DNA from: Leeuwenhoekiella aestuarii
GTDB taxonomy: Bacteria; Bacteroidota; Bacteroidia; Flavobacteriales; Flavobacteriaceae
DNA: 64,000 bases
Assembly: GCF_004104055.1 (NCBI RefSeq)
Contig: NZ_QOVJ01000010.1
Location: 24,425-88,424 of the forward strand
Reading direction: 5' to 3'
The position numbers and the translations under genes are program-made. Every line of letters starts with the position of its first letter. Positions within the stretch are counted from its first letter, which is position 1. Below the pieces are notes generated by a model. The model was not told the origin of the DNA, did not search any database, and saw only the letters and a program-made list of their open reading frames with translations. Shown in pieces: positions 25,298 through 34,309 of this stretch.

Positions 25298-26131
25298 ATG
25301 ACAAAGTCAGAATTTAGATACGCACATCATCCAGAAGATGTAAAAAGATATACAACCAGTGAATTACGAGAGCATTTCTTGATTCCTGAGTTATTTGTAA
25401 AAAATGAGATCAATCTTACCTATACTATGTACGATCGCTATATCGCGGGTGGTGCATTCCCGGTAGATAAAGCGTTAAAGCTAGAAGCTATTGATGAGCT
25501 CAAAGCAGAAAACTTCTTAGATCGTCGCGAATTAGGTGTGATCAATGTGGGAGGAAAAGGTAAAGTAACTGTTGATGGTGAGACTTATGAACTAGGTCAC
25601 CGTGAAGCAATTTATGTAGGTAGAGGAGCTAAAGATGTTGTTTTTGAAGCAACTGAAGAGCAACCTTATTTTTATATAAATTCAGCTCCTGCTCACAAAT
25701 CCTACCCTACTAAAAAGGTTACAAAAGCTGATGCAGAAGTAGTAGAGTTAGGAGATGCAAAAACTTCTAACAAGCGGGTGATCAATAAATTACTCGTGAA
25801 CAGTGTTGTTGAAACTTGCCAACTACAAATGGGAATGACAGAGCTTCAGGAAGGTAATGTATGGAATACAATGCCTCCACATACACACGAGCGTCGTATG
25901 GAAGTTTATTTTTATTTCGATCTAGAAGAAGGTCAATCGATCAGTCACTTTATGGGGCAGCCGCACGAAACCCGTCACATTTTTATGAAAAATCATCAAG
26001 CCGTAATTTCGCCGGAGTGGTCTATTCACGCAGGAGCAGGGACTTCAAATTATACATTTATTTGGGGTATGGCTGGTGAGAATCTAGATTATGGTGATAT
26101 GGATAAAGTAACTCCAGACGAATTAAAATAA
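25298..26131 (+). CDS. kduI: 5-keto-4-deoxyuronate isomerase (DKI isomerase)
   Basis: Converts 5-keto-4-deoxyuronate (4-deoxy-L-threo-5-hexosulose uronate) to 2,5-diketo-3-deoxygluconate in unsaturated uronate breakdown. The 277-residue bicupin has the normal length. The metal-binding site is seen as PPHTHERRMEVYFYFD near residue 193, with a later IHAGAGTSNYTFIWGMAGEN. The N-terminal RYAHHPEDVKRYTTSELREHF is typical. It leads a long operon (kduI-kduD-uxaC-kdgK-eda-dctPQM-uxaB-uxaA) and is preceded by a promoter with an overlapping palindrome. Confidence 0.96.
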   Translation: MTKSEFRYAHHPEDVKRYTTSELREHFLIPELFVKNEINLTYTMYDRYIAGGAFPVDKALKLEAIDELKAENFLDRRELGVINVGGKGKVTVDGETYELGHREAIYVGRGAKDVVFEATEEQPYFYINSAPAHKSYPTKKVTKADAEVVELGDAKTSNKRVINKLLVNSVVETCQLQMGMTELQEGNVWNTMPPHTHERRMEVYFYFDLEEGQSISHFMGQPHETRHIFMKNHQAVISPEWSIHAGAGTSNYTFIWGMAGENLDYGDMDKVTPDELK

Positions 26132-26138
26132 GAACATT

Positions 26139-26900
26139 ATGAGTCTATTTAGTTTAGAAGGAAAAACAGCATTAGTTACCGGTTGTAAGCGTGGTATTGG
26201 TTTCGCAATGGCGGAAGCTTTAGCAGAAGCCGGTGCTGATATTATTGGGGTTTCGGCATCTTTAGAAACTTCAGGATCAGCTATAGAAAAAGCAGTTGAA
26301 GCAACTGGTAAATCTTTTAAAGGATATCAGTGTGATTTTTCAGATCGCAAATCACTTTATGATTTTATTGAAAAAGTAAAATCAGAAAATTCAACCATAG
26401 ATATTCTAGTGAATAATGCAGGTACAATTTTACGTGCACCAGCAGCAGAGCACAGCGATGAATATTGGGATAAAGTGATTGAAGTTAACCAAAACGCTCA
26501 GTTTATTTTAAGTCGTGAGCTGGGGAAAGAGATGATAAAAAGAGGTAGTGGTAAAGTGATATTTACAGCATCTCTTTTAACATTTCAAGGTGGTATTACT
26601 GTTCCGGGTTATGCTGCTTCTAAAGGAGCAATCGGGCAGTTGACTATGGCATTGTCTAACGAATGGGCTGGAAAAGGTGTGCAGGTAAATGCTATCGCTC
26701 CGGGTTATATAGCTACAGACAATACTGAAGCGTTACGGGATGATCCTGATCGCAGTTCTTCTATTCTTGCCAGAATTCCGGCAGGTAGATGGGGGAAGCC
26801 AGAGGATTTTAAAGGACCAATTACTTTTTTAGCTTCTAAAGCTAGTGATTATATGAGTGGGACTGTTATGACCGTAGATGGCGGTTGGATGGGTAGATAA
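26139..26900 (+). CDS. kduD: 2-keto-3-deoxygluconate (2-deoxy-D-gluconate 3-) dehydrogenase
   Basis: A 253-residue short-chain dehydrogenase that reduces 2,5-diketo-3-deoxygluconate to KDG. NAD-binding TGCKRGIGFAMAEA lies near residue 14, NNAG near residue 90, and the catalytic Ser and YAASKGAIG near residue 155. APGYIATDNTEALR and the MTVDGGWMGR ending are typical of KduD. It begins seven bases after kduI. Confidence 0.94.
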   Translation: MSLFSLEGKTALVTGCKRGIGFAMAEALAEAGADIIGVSASLETSGSAIEKAVEATGKSFKGYQCDFSDRKSLYDFIEKVKSENSTIDILVNNAGTILRAPAAEHSDEYWDKVIEVNQNAQFILSRELGKEMIKRGSGKVIFTASLLTFQGGITVPGYAASKGAIGQLTMALSNEWAGKGVQVNAIAPGYIATDNTEALRDDPDRSSSILARIPAGRWGKPEDFKGPITFLASKASDYMSGTVMTVDGGWMGR

Positions 26901-26952
26901 TTTAAATCTACAAAGCATAAAAATAGAAAATAGTATTAGTACAGCAGATACA

Positions 26953-28362
26953 ATGGCACAGGTAAAAAACACATTCATAAAAGATAACTTTCTTTTATCA
27001 AACAAATATGCAGAAGAGCTTTATCATAATTATGCTGCTCCACAGCCTATAATAGATTATCATAATCATCTGCCACCTGTAGAGATTGTGGCAGATCGTC
27101 AGTTTGAGAATATTTCTAAAGTATGGTTAAGTGGCGATCATTATAAATGGCGGGCTATGCGTGCGTTGGGTGTGAATGAGCGTTTTATTACCGGTGAGGC
27201 TTCAGATGAAGAGAAATTTTTAGCTTGGGCTAAAACTGTTCCGCACACATTACGCAATCCATTGTTTCACTGGACGCACTTAGAACTGAAGCGTTATTTC
27301 GATATAGATGAATTTTTGAATTCACAATCTGGTTCTGAGATTTACAAGGAAGTAAACCGCCAATTGCAACTTAAAGAGAACAGTTGCCGCGGACTTTTAA
27401 AACAAATGAATGTAGAGACGGTGTGTACTACCGAAGATCCATTGGATACATTAGATCAGCACAGAGCTTATGTTAGTAAAGCTGGTGGTGTTAAAATGAG
27501 TACTGCTTTTCGTCCTGATAAAGCAATCTTAATTGATGCCGAAGGGTTCAATGACTATCTCAATCAGCTCGAAGAAGTTTCCGGGGTTACTATAGCCACC
27601 TATGATGATCTTAAGCAAGCACTACGTCAACGTATTGATTTCTTTAATCAAAACGGTTGCAGATTGTGTGATCACGGCTTAAATCAGATTTGCTGGGTTA
27701 CAGCTACTGAAGCCGAGGTCAAAGAACTTTTTAAAAAACGAAGAGGTGGAGCAAGCCTTTCAGCAAAAGAAACAGAGCAATTTAAAACAGCTATTCTGTT
27801 ATTTTTGGGAGAAACGTACCATGAGCTTGGGTGGGTGCAACAATTTCATTTAGGCGCGCTGCGTAACAATAATAAGCGTATGCTGGCTCAGTTAGGTCCT
27901 GATACAGGTTGGGATTCTATTGGTGATTATACACAAGCCGAATCCTTATCAAATTTTTTAAACGCATTAGACAGTAAAGATAAACTCACCAAAACCATTA
28001 TTTATAACTTGAATCCTTCTGATAACGAAGTAATGGCGACAATGATCGGTAATTTTAACGATGGTAGTGTAAAAGGTAAAGTACAGTTAGGATCTGGCTG
28101 GTGGTTTTTAGACCAGAAAGACGGTATGGAAAAGCAAATGAATGCGCTTTCTAACATGGGACTTATCAGTTGTTTTGTAGGTATGCTTACAGACAGCCGA
28201 AGCTTTTTATCCTTTCCACGTCATGAATATTTCAGACGTGTGCTGTGTAATCTTTTTGGTAAAGAGATAGCTTCTGGTGAATTGCCTAACGATATGGATC
28301 TTGTAGGTAAAACCATTGCAGATATCAGTTATAATAATGCTAAAGAATACTTCAATTTTTAA
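26953..28362 (+). CDS. uxaC: Glucuronate/galacturonate isomerase
   Basis: Isomerises galacturonate to tagaturonate and glucuronate to fructuronate. The 469-residue length is normal. DYHNHLPP near residue 35 carries the metal-binding HxH of the amidohydrolase fold, and LGALRNNNKRM, GSGWWFLDQKDGM and LTDSRSFLSFPRHEYFRR are family hallmarks. The reading frame is open from 26878 inside kduD, but the ATG at 26953 gives the conserved N-terminus. A single isomerase serves both uronate branches encoded here. Confidence 0.95.
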   Translation: MAQVKNTFIKDNFLLSNKYAEELYHNYAAPQPIIDYHNHLPPVEIVADRQFENISKVWLSGDHYKWRAMRALGVNERFITGEASDEEKFLAWAKTVPHTLRNPLFHWTHLELKRYFDIDEFLNSQSGSEIYKEVNRQLQLKENSCRGLLKQMNVETVCTTEDPLDTLDQHRAYVSKAGGVKMSTAFRPDKAILIDAEGFNDYLNQLEEVSGVTIATYDDLKQALRQRIDFFNQNGCRLCDHGLNQICWVTATEAEVKELFKKRRGGASLSAKETEQFKTAILLFLGETYHELGWVQQFHLGALRNNNKRMLAQLGPDTGWDSIGDYTQAESLSNFLNALDSKDKLTKTIIYNLNPSDNEVMATMIGNFNDGSVKGKVQLGSGWWFLDQKDGMEKQMNALSNMGLISCFVGMLTDSRSFLSFPRHEYFRRVLCNLFGKEIASGELPNDMDLVGKTIADISYNNAKEYFNF

Positions 28363-28368
28363 GATTCT

Positions 28369-29382
28369 ATGGCTAGAGCTCAAAAAATAATAACATTTGG
28401 AGAAGTACTACTGCGCCTTTCTCCTGCTGAGAATCGTAAATTATCTCAGGCCAAATCCTTAGATTTTTTCTTTGGAGGTACCGAAATGAACGTAGGTGCA
28501 TCCCTTGCATTTATGGGAGAATCAGTAAAACACATCACTGCGGTATCTAATGATATTGTTGGAGATGCAGCACTGAGCAGTATGCGCCAATACGGTCTTG
28601 ATGTTTCTTCAGTGCAACATGTTGATCATCCTATTGGTCAGTATTTGCTAGAAGTAGGTTCTGGTATGCGTAGTAGTCAGATTGCTTACAATCGGTTAAA
28701 CGGCTCGTTTGCTAATATCCAGCCAGATCAAATAAACTGGAATTCTGAATTTGAAGATGCAAGTCTTTTTCATTGGACGGGTATTACCCCTGCTATTTCA
28801 GAGAATGCATATCAAGCATTAAAAGCAGCTTTAATTTCTGCGAATGCAAAAGGATTAGACATTACTGCAGACCCGGCATATCGAAGCAATCTTTGGCAAT
28901 ACGGTCGTAATGGTCAAGAGGTTTTAAAAGAACTAGTAAGCTTGTCAACCATATTCATTGGAGGGGTTAATGAGATCAATGAAATCTTAGGAACCAGCTT
29001 TGGTTTAGATAGGGATGGATTTATTGAGGCGAGTAAATATCTAATGACAGAATGCCCTAATATCAAACAGGTTTTTGACAAGATAAGAACGGGACTGAGT
29101 GCTTCCTGGCAAAAAATTTATGGTAGAGCATTTGTAGATAATACTTACTTGGAAACAGACGAACTGGAAATCACACAAGTGGTTGACCGCATCGGAACAG
29201 GTGATGCGTATGCAGCCGGTTTGATTTATGGTTTACATCATCTTGATGCAGAAGAAGCCCTGAATTTCGCTAATGCAGCCTGCGCTTTAAAGCATACGAT
29301 TCTAGGAGATGTAAATCTGGTTTCTGTAGCAGAAATAACTGAAGTTATGCAAGGAAATACCGGAGGACGAATTAAAAGATAA
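28369..29382 (+). CDS. kdgK: 2-keto-3-deoxygluconate kinase
   Basis: PfkB-family sugar kinase, 337 residues, that phosphorylates KDG to KDPG. Signatures are the N-terminal FGEVLLRLSPAENRKLSQA, the FGGTEMNVGASLAFMG substrate region, and the C-terminal RIGTGDAYAAGLIYGL, whose Asp is the catalytic base. It starts six bases after uxaC and eleven bases before the aldolase gene, in pathway order. Confidence 0.93.
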   Translation: MARAQKIITFGEVLLRLSPAENRKLSQAKSLDFFFGGTEMNVGASLAFMGESVKHITAVSNDIVGDAALSSMRQYGLDVSSVQHVDHPIGQYLLEVGSGMRSSQIAYNRLNGSFANIQPDQINWNSEFEDASLFHWTGITPAISENAYQALKAALISANAKGLDITADPAYRSNLWQYGRNGQEVLKELVSLSTIFIGGVNEINEILGTSFGLDRDGFIEASKYLMTECPNIKQVFDKIRTGLSASWQKIYGRAFVDNTYLETDELEITQVVDRIGTGDAYAAGLIYGLHHLDAEEALNFANAACALKHTILGDVNLVSVAEITEVMQGNTGGRIKR

Positions 29383-29393
29383 AACATAAATTA

Positions 29394-30065
29394 ATGGCAA
29401 AATATACCCGAATAGAGGTGGTGCTTCAGATGAAAGAAAACGGGATCGTACCGGTTTTTTACAATCCTGATGTTGAAGTTTGTAAACAGGTTTTAAAAGC
29501 CTGTTATGAAGGAGGGTTGCGCACCTTTGAGTTTACCAACCGTGGCGATTATGCGCACGAGGTTTTTAGTGAGCTCAACAAATATGCTAAAGCAGAATTA
29601 AACGGAATGATGATGGGGGTAGGCTCTGTTCTGGATGCCGGTACATCATCTTTATACCTTCAGTTGGGAGCAGATTTTATTGTGTCTCCTGTGGTAAATG
29701 CAGAAATGGCAAAGGCATGTAATCGTCGTAAGGTAGCCTGGATGCCGGGTTGTGGTTCAGTTACCGAAATTTCATTTGCTGAAGAACTAGGAGCCGAAGT
29801 AGTTAAGATATTCCCTGGAGCACAAGTAGGAGGCCCTGCCTTTGTAAAAGGTGTAAAAGGTCCGTTACCGTGGGCAAGTATAATGCCTACTGGTGGAGTA
29901 AGCCCTACCGAAGAAAACCTAAAAACTTGGTTTGATGCAGGAGTACATTGCGTAGGTATAGGCTCTAAACTTTTTGTAAAAGACGCTTCAGGTAAATATG
30001 ATCTGGACGCTGTGACTTCGACAATAAAAAATGCGCTGGATATTGTTAAAAAACTACGCACATGA
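29394..30065 (+). CDS. eda: KDPG aldolase (2-dehydro-3-deoxyphosphogluconate / 4-hydroxy-2-oxoglutarate aldolase)
   Basis: Splits KDPG into pyruvate and glyceraldehyde 3-phosphate, the last committed step for all three uronate branches. A 223-residue class I aldolase with GLRTFEFTNRG near residue 41, GVGSVLDAGTS near residue 75, and the Schiff-base region EVVKIFPGAQVGGPAFVKG followed by IMPTGGVSP. Its stop overlaps the ATG of the TRAP binding protein by four bases. Confidence 0.94.
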   Translation: MAKYTRIEVVLQMKENGIVPVFYNPDVEVCKQVLKACYEGGLRTFEFTNRGDYAHEVFSELNKYAKAELNGMMMGVGSVLDAGTSSLYLQLGADFIVSPVVNAEMAKACNRRKVAWMPGCGSVTEISFAEELGAEVVKIFPGAQVGGPAFVKGVKGPLPWASIMPTGGVSPTEENLKTWFDAGVHCVGIGSKLFVKDASGKYDLDAVTSTIKNALDIVKKLRT

Positions 30066-31054
30066 GAAGTATTCAAGACTATTATTTGATTGCTTTAAGC
30101 TTTGTTCTATTGCTAGCAGTTACGAGTTGTGGCGAAGTATCTGATAAACGCGTTATAAAATTAGCACATGGTTTAGATGTGACTCATCCGGTTCATAAAG
30201 CGATGGTTTTTATGGGCGAGCGCCTTGAGGAAAAATCAGGCGGTAAAATGAGTTTAGATATCTATCCCAGTCAGCAATTGGGATCAGAGCGTGAATGTCT
30301 GGAACTTTTACAAATAGGAAGCCTTGGAATGACTAAAGTTTCAACAGGTGTATTAGAGAATTTTGCACCACAGCTTAAAGTTTTTGGTCTTCCGTTCTTA
30401 TTTAGAGATGCAGAACATCGTTTTGAAGTATTAGAGGGACAAATAGGAGAAGAATTACTTAACTCGAGCGTCAAGCAACGTCTTAAAGGGCTAACCTTTT
30501 ACGATGCCGGAAGCCGTAGTTTTTATACTAAAGAGCCCGTGCAAACACCTGAAGACCTTAAAGGTCTTAAACTTCGTGTTATGGAGAGCCAGACAGCTAT
30601 AAATATGGTTAAAAATCTGGGGGGCTCACCTACACCCATTGCTTGGGGAGAATTATATACAGCCTTGCAACAAGGTGTTGTGGATGGCGCAGAAAACAAT
30701 TTACCCAGTTTTTACCTATCTCATCATTATGAAGTGTGTAAGTACTATATCGTTGATGAACATACGGCTTTACCAGATGAGTTATTGATCAGCACATTGA
30801 TCTGGGATGAGCTTTCTGACCAAGAACAAAAATGGGTTAAAGAAGCAGCGATGGAGTCTCTGGAGTTTGAAAAGAAAATTTGGCACGAGGCAGAAATGGA
30901 AGCACTCGCAGAAATTAAGAAAGCTGGAGTAGAGGTTATTTATCCGGACAAAGAGCCTTTTCGAAATCGTGTGAAATCTATGTATGAAGAGTTTTCCGAG
31001 AATGAAGAGATGAAGAATTTGATTGAAAAAATACAAGCGGTTAAATCCAATTAA
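30062..31054 (+). CDS. TRAP transporter solute-binding protein (DctP type)
   Basis: A 330-residue lipoprotein (VTSCGE lipobox near residue 22) that captures the substrate in the periplasm. DctP-family motifs are KLAHGLDVTHPVHKAM, YPSQQLGSERECLELLQIG, the Arg-containing LKGLKLRVMESQTAINMVKN that binds the carboxylate, and GELYTALQQGVVDGAENNLP. Because all flanking genes handle hexuronates, galacturonate, glucuronate or unsaturated uronate is the likely ligand. It overlaps eda by four bases and precedes the two membrane subunits. Confidence 0.93.
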   Translation: MRSIQDYYLIALSFVLLLAVTSCGEVSDKRVIKLAHGLDVTHPVHKAMVFMGERLEEKSGGKMSLDIYPSQQLGSERECLELLQIGSLGMTKVSTGVLENFAPQLKVFGLPFLFRDAEHRFEVLEGQIGEELLNSSVKQRLKGLTFYDAGSRSFYTKEPVQTPEDLKGLKLRVMESQTAINMVKNLGGSPTPIAWGELYTALQQGVVDGAENNLPSFYLSHHYEVCKYYIVDEHTALPDELLISTLIWDELSDQEQKWVKEAAMESLEFEKKIWHEAEMEALAEIKKAGVEVIYPDKEPFRNRVKSMYEEFSENEEMKNLIEKIQAVKSN

Positions 31055-31055
31055 T

Positions 31056-31526
31056 ATGAAAAAAAGACTCGATAAAATATTAGGGACTATTTTGGTTTTC
31101 CTAATGGCTTCAATCGTTGTAGCTGTTTTGTGGCAAGTTTTTTCACGATACGTATTACAATCTGCAAGTTCGTTTACCGAAGAAATAGCTCGGTTTTTAT
31201 TGATTTGGATAGGGATTTTAGGAGCTGCGTATGCTGCCGGTCAGCAAGATCATTTAGCTATTAATGTGCTGCCTCCAAAACTTAATGAGTCAAACCGAAT
31301 CAAACTGAGAATAGGTATCAATATTCTTATTATACTTTTTTCATTCTTCGCCTTAATAATAGGCGGTGGAAATCTGGTGTATGTCAATTTTGAACTGGGA
31401 CAAAACTCAGCAGCTTTAGGCATTCCGTTAGGCTATGTTTATGTAGTACTTCCTTTAAGTGGAGCTTTAATAATCTGGTATAAAGCAATCGAACTGGCAA
31501 ACCCTAAAAAATATTTAGCATCATGA
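31056..31526 (+). CDS. TRAP transporter small permease (DctQ type)
   Basis: A 156-residue inner-membrane subunit with four hydrophobic segments (ILVFLMASIVVAVLWQVFSR, LLIWIGILGAAYAAG, INILIILFSFFALIIGG, VVLPLSGALIIWY). The SSFTEEIARFLLIWIG stretch is the DctQ signature. It begins one base after the binding-protein stop; an earlier in-frame ATG at 31023 lies inside that gene. It overlaps the large permease by four bases. Confidence 0.92.
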   Translation: MKKRLDKILGTILVFLMASIVVAVLWQVFSRYVLQSASSFTEEIARFLLIWIGILGAAYAAGQQDHLAINVLPPKLNESNRIKLRIGINILIILFSFFALIIGGGNLVYVNFELGQNSAALGIPLGYVYVVLPLSGALIIWYKAIELANPKKYLAS

Positions 31527-32809
31527 TAGAAGTTTTAATTCTCGTACTGGTATTTTTTGTGTTGCTGGGAATAGGTGTACCGGTAGCCTGGTCTATAGGT
31601 ATTTCTTGTTTGCTAACCATAATGGTATCGATAGATTCACTGGCTAGTTTTACAACAATCGCTCAGCGAATGGCGACCGGTCTAGATAGTTTTTCTCTCT
31701 TGGCAATACCGTTATTTGTGCTTGCAGGTCAAATTATGAATCAAGGGGGAATCGCCCTGCGGCTCATTAATTTTGCAAAAGCTTTAATCGGTTCACTTCC
31801 TGGTGGACTCATTTATGTAAATGTAATTGCAGCGATGCTTTTTGGAGCGATATCTGGTTCGGCAGTAGCGGCTACTTCGGCGATAGGAGGTATTTTAGGT
31901 CCATTTATGGAAAAAGAAAACTATTCTAAGGAGTTTGGAGCTGCAATTAATATAACAGCATCTACCACCGGACTTATTATTCCACCATCTAATGTTTTAA
32001 TTGTGTATTCATTAGCCAGTGGTGGTGTTTCAATCGCGTCTTTGTTTTTAGCGGGATATGTTCCCGGTATTTTAATGGGGCTTGCATTGATGCTGGTGGC
32101 AGCTTTTTGGATCAAGAAAAAAGGATACCCTGCTGGTGAACGTAGCAGTATGAAAACCGTATTGAAAACCTTTTTAGATGCATTTCCTAGTTTATTGCTT
32201 TTAGTTGTTGTGATCGGCGGTATTGTTACGGGTATTTTTACGGCGACAGAAGCTTCTGGGATTGCTGTTTTATATTGCTTGGCGTTATCATTTTTGTATC
32301 GTGAACTTAAAGTTTCAAGCTTAAAAAGTATTTTCCTGAGTTCTGTAGGAACCACAGCAATTGTGATGTTACTTATCGCAACATCAATGAGTATGTCTTG
32401 GGTAATGTCTTTTGAAAACATCCCTCAAAATGTAAGTTCGGCTTTGCTTTCACTTAGCGAGAACAAATTTGTGATTCTTATCATCATCAACATTCTACTC
32501 TTATTTGTAGGGACGTTTATGGATATGACCCCCGCAGTACTGATTTTTACACCTATATTTTTACCGGTGGTAACCAGTATGGGGGTAGAGCCGGTTCAGT
32601 TTGGGATTATGATGGTAATGAATCTTTGTGTAGGCTTGTGTACGCCTCCTGTAGGAGCTGTATTATTTATTGGGGTTGGTGTGGCAAAAACATCAATTCA
32701 AAAAATTATGAAGCCACTTTTACCACTTTACGCCGTGATGGCACTTGTTTTACTTATGGTAACTTTTATACCGGCAATCAGCCTGTGGTTACCTTCACTT
32801 TTTGAATAA
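31523..32809 (+). CDS. TRAP transporter large permease (DctM type)
   Basis: A 428-residue sodium-coupled transport subunit with 11-13 membrane segments. Hallmarks are GVPVAWSIGISCLLT, LLAIPLFVLAGQIMNQGGIA, MLFGAISGSAVAATSAIGGI, ASTTGLIIPPSNVLIVYSLA, and a late LFVGTFMDMTPAVLIFTPIF with VGLCTPPVGAVLFIG. With DctP and DctQ it imports uronate using the sodium gradient, which suits a marine habitat. Confidence 0.95.
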   Translation: MIEVLILVLVFFVLLGIGVPVAWSIGISCLLTIMVSIDSLASFTTIAQRMATGLDSFSLLAIPLFVLAGQIMNQGGIALRLINFAKALIGSLPGGLIYVNVIAAMLFGAISGSAVAATSAIGGILGPFMEKENYSKEFGAAINITASTTGLIIPPSNVLIVYSLASGGVSIASLFLAGYVPGILMGLALMLVAAFWIKKKGYPAGERSSMKTVLKTFLDAFPSLLLLVVVIGGIVTGIFTATEASGIAVLYCLALSFLYRELKVSSLKSIFLSSVGTTAIVMLLIATSMSMSWVMSFENIPQNVSSALLSLSENKFVILIIINILLLFVGTFMDMTPAVLIFTPIFLPVVTSMGVEPVQFGIMMVMNLCVGLCTPPVGAVLFIGVGVAKTSIQKIMKPLLPLYAVMALVLLMVTFIPAISLWLPSLFE

Positions 32810-32826
32810 TTTATCAATTACAACCT

Positions 32827-34266
32827 ATGAAAGACCTTAACAGAGCAAATGCTGGTTATAAAGAGAGTTTACCCTTAAAAGTCATTCAATACGGCGAGGG
32901 AAATTTTTTACGAGCCTTTGTAGATTATATTATAGATAAGCTGAATAAAGAAGCCGATTTTAATGCTGGTGTGGCAGTTGTTCAACCCTTAGCCAATGGC
33001 TTAATCAATATGCTTAATGAACAGGATGGTCTATACAATCTGTTTTTACGTGGAATAAAAAACGGGCAAGAAACTGAAGAGATTCATACTATTTCTTGTG
33101 TTCAGGAAGGAATCAATCCTTATGAGGATTATGATAAATATTTAGCTCTTGCTACAGAAGAAGAACTACAGTTTTTGATCTCTAATACAACTGAAGCAGG
33201 TATTAGTTTTGACGAGAAAGATACGCTTGAGGGGAAACCTCATAATAGTTTTCCTGCAAAAGTTACCGCTTTATTATACAAGCGTTTTAATCATTTTGAG
33301 GGTGCTTCAGATATGGGATTAACGATTATTCCATGCGAATTGATCAATCATAATGCAGACACGCTTAAGAATATAATTTTGCAATACGCAGATTTATGGG
33401 AGCTGGGTGATGCATTCAAATCCTGGGTCGAGACGAGTAATAGTTTCCACAATACATTAGTAGATCGCATCGTGCCAGGCTACCCTAAAGATGATGTCGA
33501 GACTTATCAAAGTCAGTTAAAATTTAAAGATAATCTTATTGTTTCCGCAGAAACCTTTTTATTGTGGGTGATTGAAGGTGATGATAAATTAAAAGCAAAG
33601 ATTCCTTTTGATAAGATAGATGAGAATGTGCTTATTGTTAAAGATATGCAACCATATCGTACGCGTAAAGTGCGTATTTTAAATGGTGCTCATACTACAA
33701 TGGTTCCGTTTTCTATTCTTTATGGAAATGAAACCGTGAAGGAAACAGTAGATAATGATTTCACTGGGAAGTTTGTAAGAGATACAGTTTTTAAAGAAAT
33801 CAACCCCACACTAGACCTCTCCGAAGAAGAATTGAATGCTTTTGCTAAAGCAGTATTTGATCGGTTTAGAAATCCGTTTATCAAGCATCAATTATCAAGT
33901 ATAGCACTCAATACGGTGTCTAAATTTAAAGTTCGTGTTCTTCCTAGTTTATTAGCTTTTGAGAAAGAATACAATCGATTACCTGAAAGGCTTACTTTTG
34001 CACTGGCTTGCCTGATACGATTCTATAAAGGAACCTGGAATGGAAAGAACTTACCGGTACAGGATGATGCAGCGGTAATTGTAGAATTTGAAGCCGCCTG
34101 GAATAAAGGAGATTATAATTCTATTTCAAAAAGAATTTTGAGTAATATGACGTATTGGGATCAGGATCTCACTCAAATTTCAGATTTAGAATCCCGTATC
34201 GCTCAGGCATTAGAATTGATTGAAGAGCACGGTATAGAAGCCGCTTATAAAAAGTTTACGGCCTAA
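32827..34266 (+). CDS. uxaB: Tagaturonate reductase (altronate oxidoreductase)
   Basis: A 479-residue polyol-dehydrogenase-family enzyme that reduces D-tagaturonate to D-altronate with NADH. VIQYGEGNFLRAFVDYIIDK near residue 20 is the NAD-binding start, and the catalytic Lys region KVRILNGAHTTMVPFSILYG near residue 281 is characteristic. It sits 17 bases after the TRAP permease and before altronate dehydratase, completing the galacturonate branch. Confidence 0.93.
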   Translation: MKDLNRANAGYKESLPLKVIQYGEGNFLRAFVDYIIDKLNKEADFNAGVAVVQPLANGLINMLNEQDGLYNLFLRGIKNGQETEEIHTISCVQEGINPYEDYDKYLALATEEELQFLISNTTEAGISFDEKDTLEGKPHNSFPAKVTALLYKRFNHFEGASDMGLTIIPCELINHNADTLKNIILQYADLWELGDAFKSWVETSNSFHNTLVDRIVPGYPKDDVETYQSQLKFKDNLIVSAETFLLWVIEGDDKLKAKIPFDKIDENVLIVKDMQPYRTRKVRILNGAHTTMVPFSILYGNETVKETVDNDFTGKFVRDTVFKEINPTLDLSEEELNAFAKAVFDRFRNPFIKHQLSSIALNTVSKFKVRVLPSLLAFEKEYNRLPERLTFALACLIRFYKGTWNGKNLPVQDDAAVIVEFEAAWNKGDYNSISKRILSNMTYWDQDLTQISDLESRIAQALELIEEHGIEAAYKKFTA

Positions 34267-34309
34267 GTAAATAACTAGGTTATTGAATAAACCTTTTAAA
34301 GTAAGAAAT

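Noticed and set aside
31921..32421. A 166-codon minus-strand frame inside the TRAP large permease
   Set aside because: Antisense to a conserved membrane protein; its sequence is what the reverse of hydrophobic codons gives.
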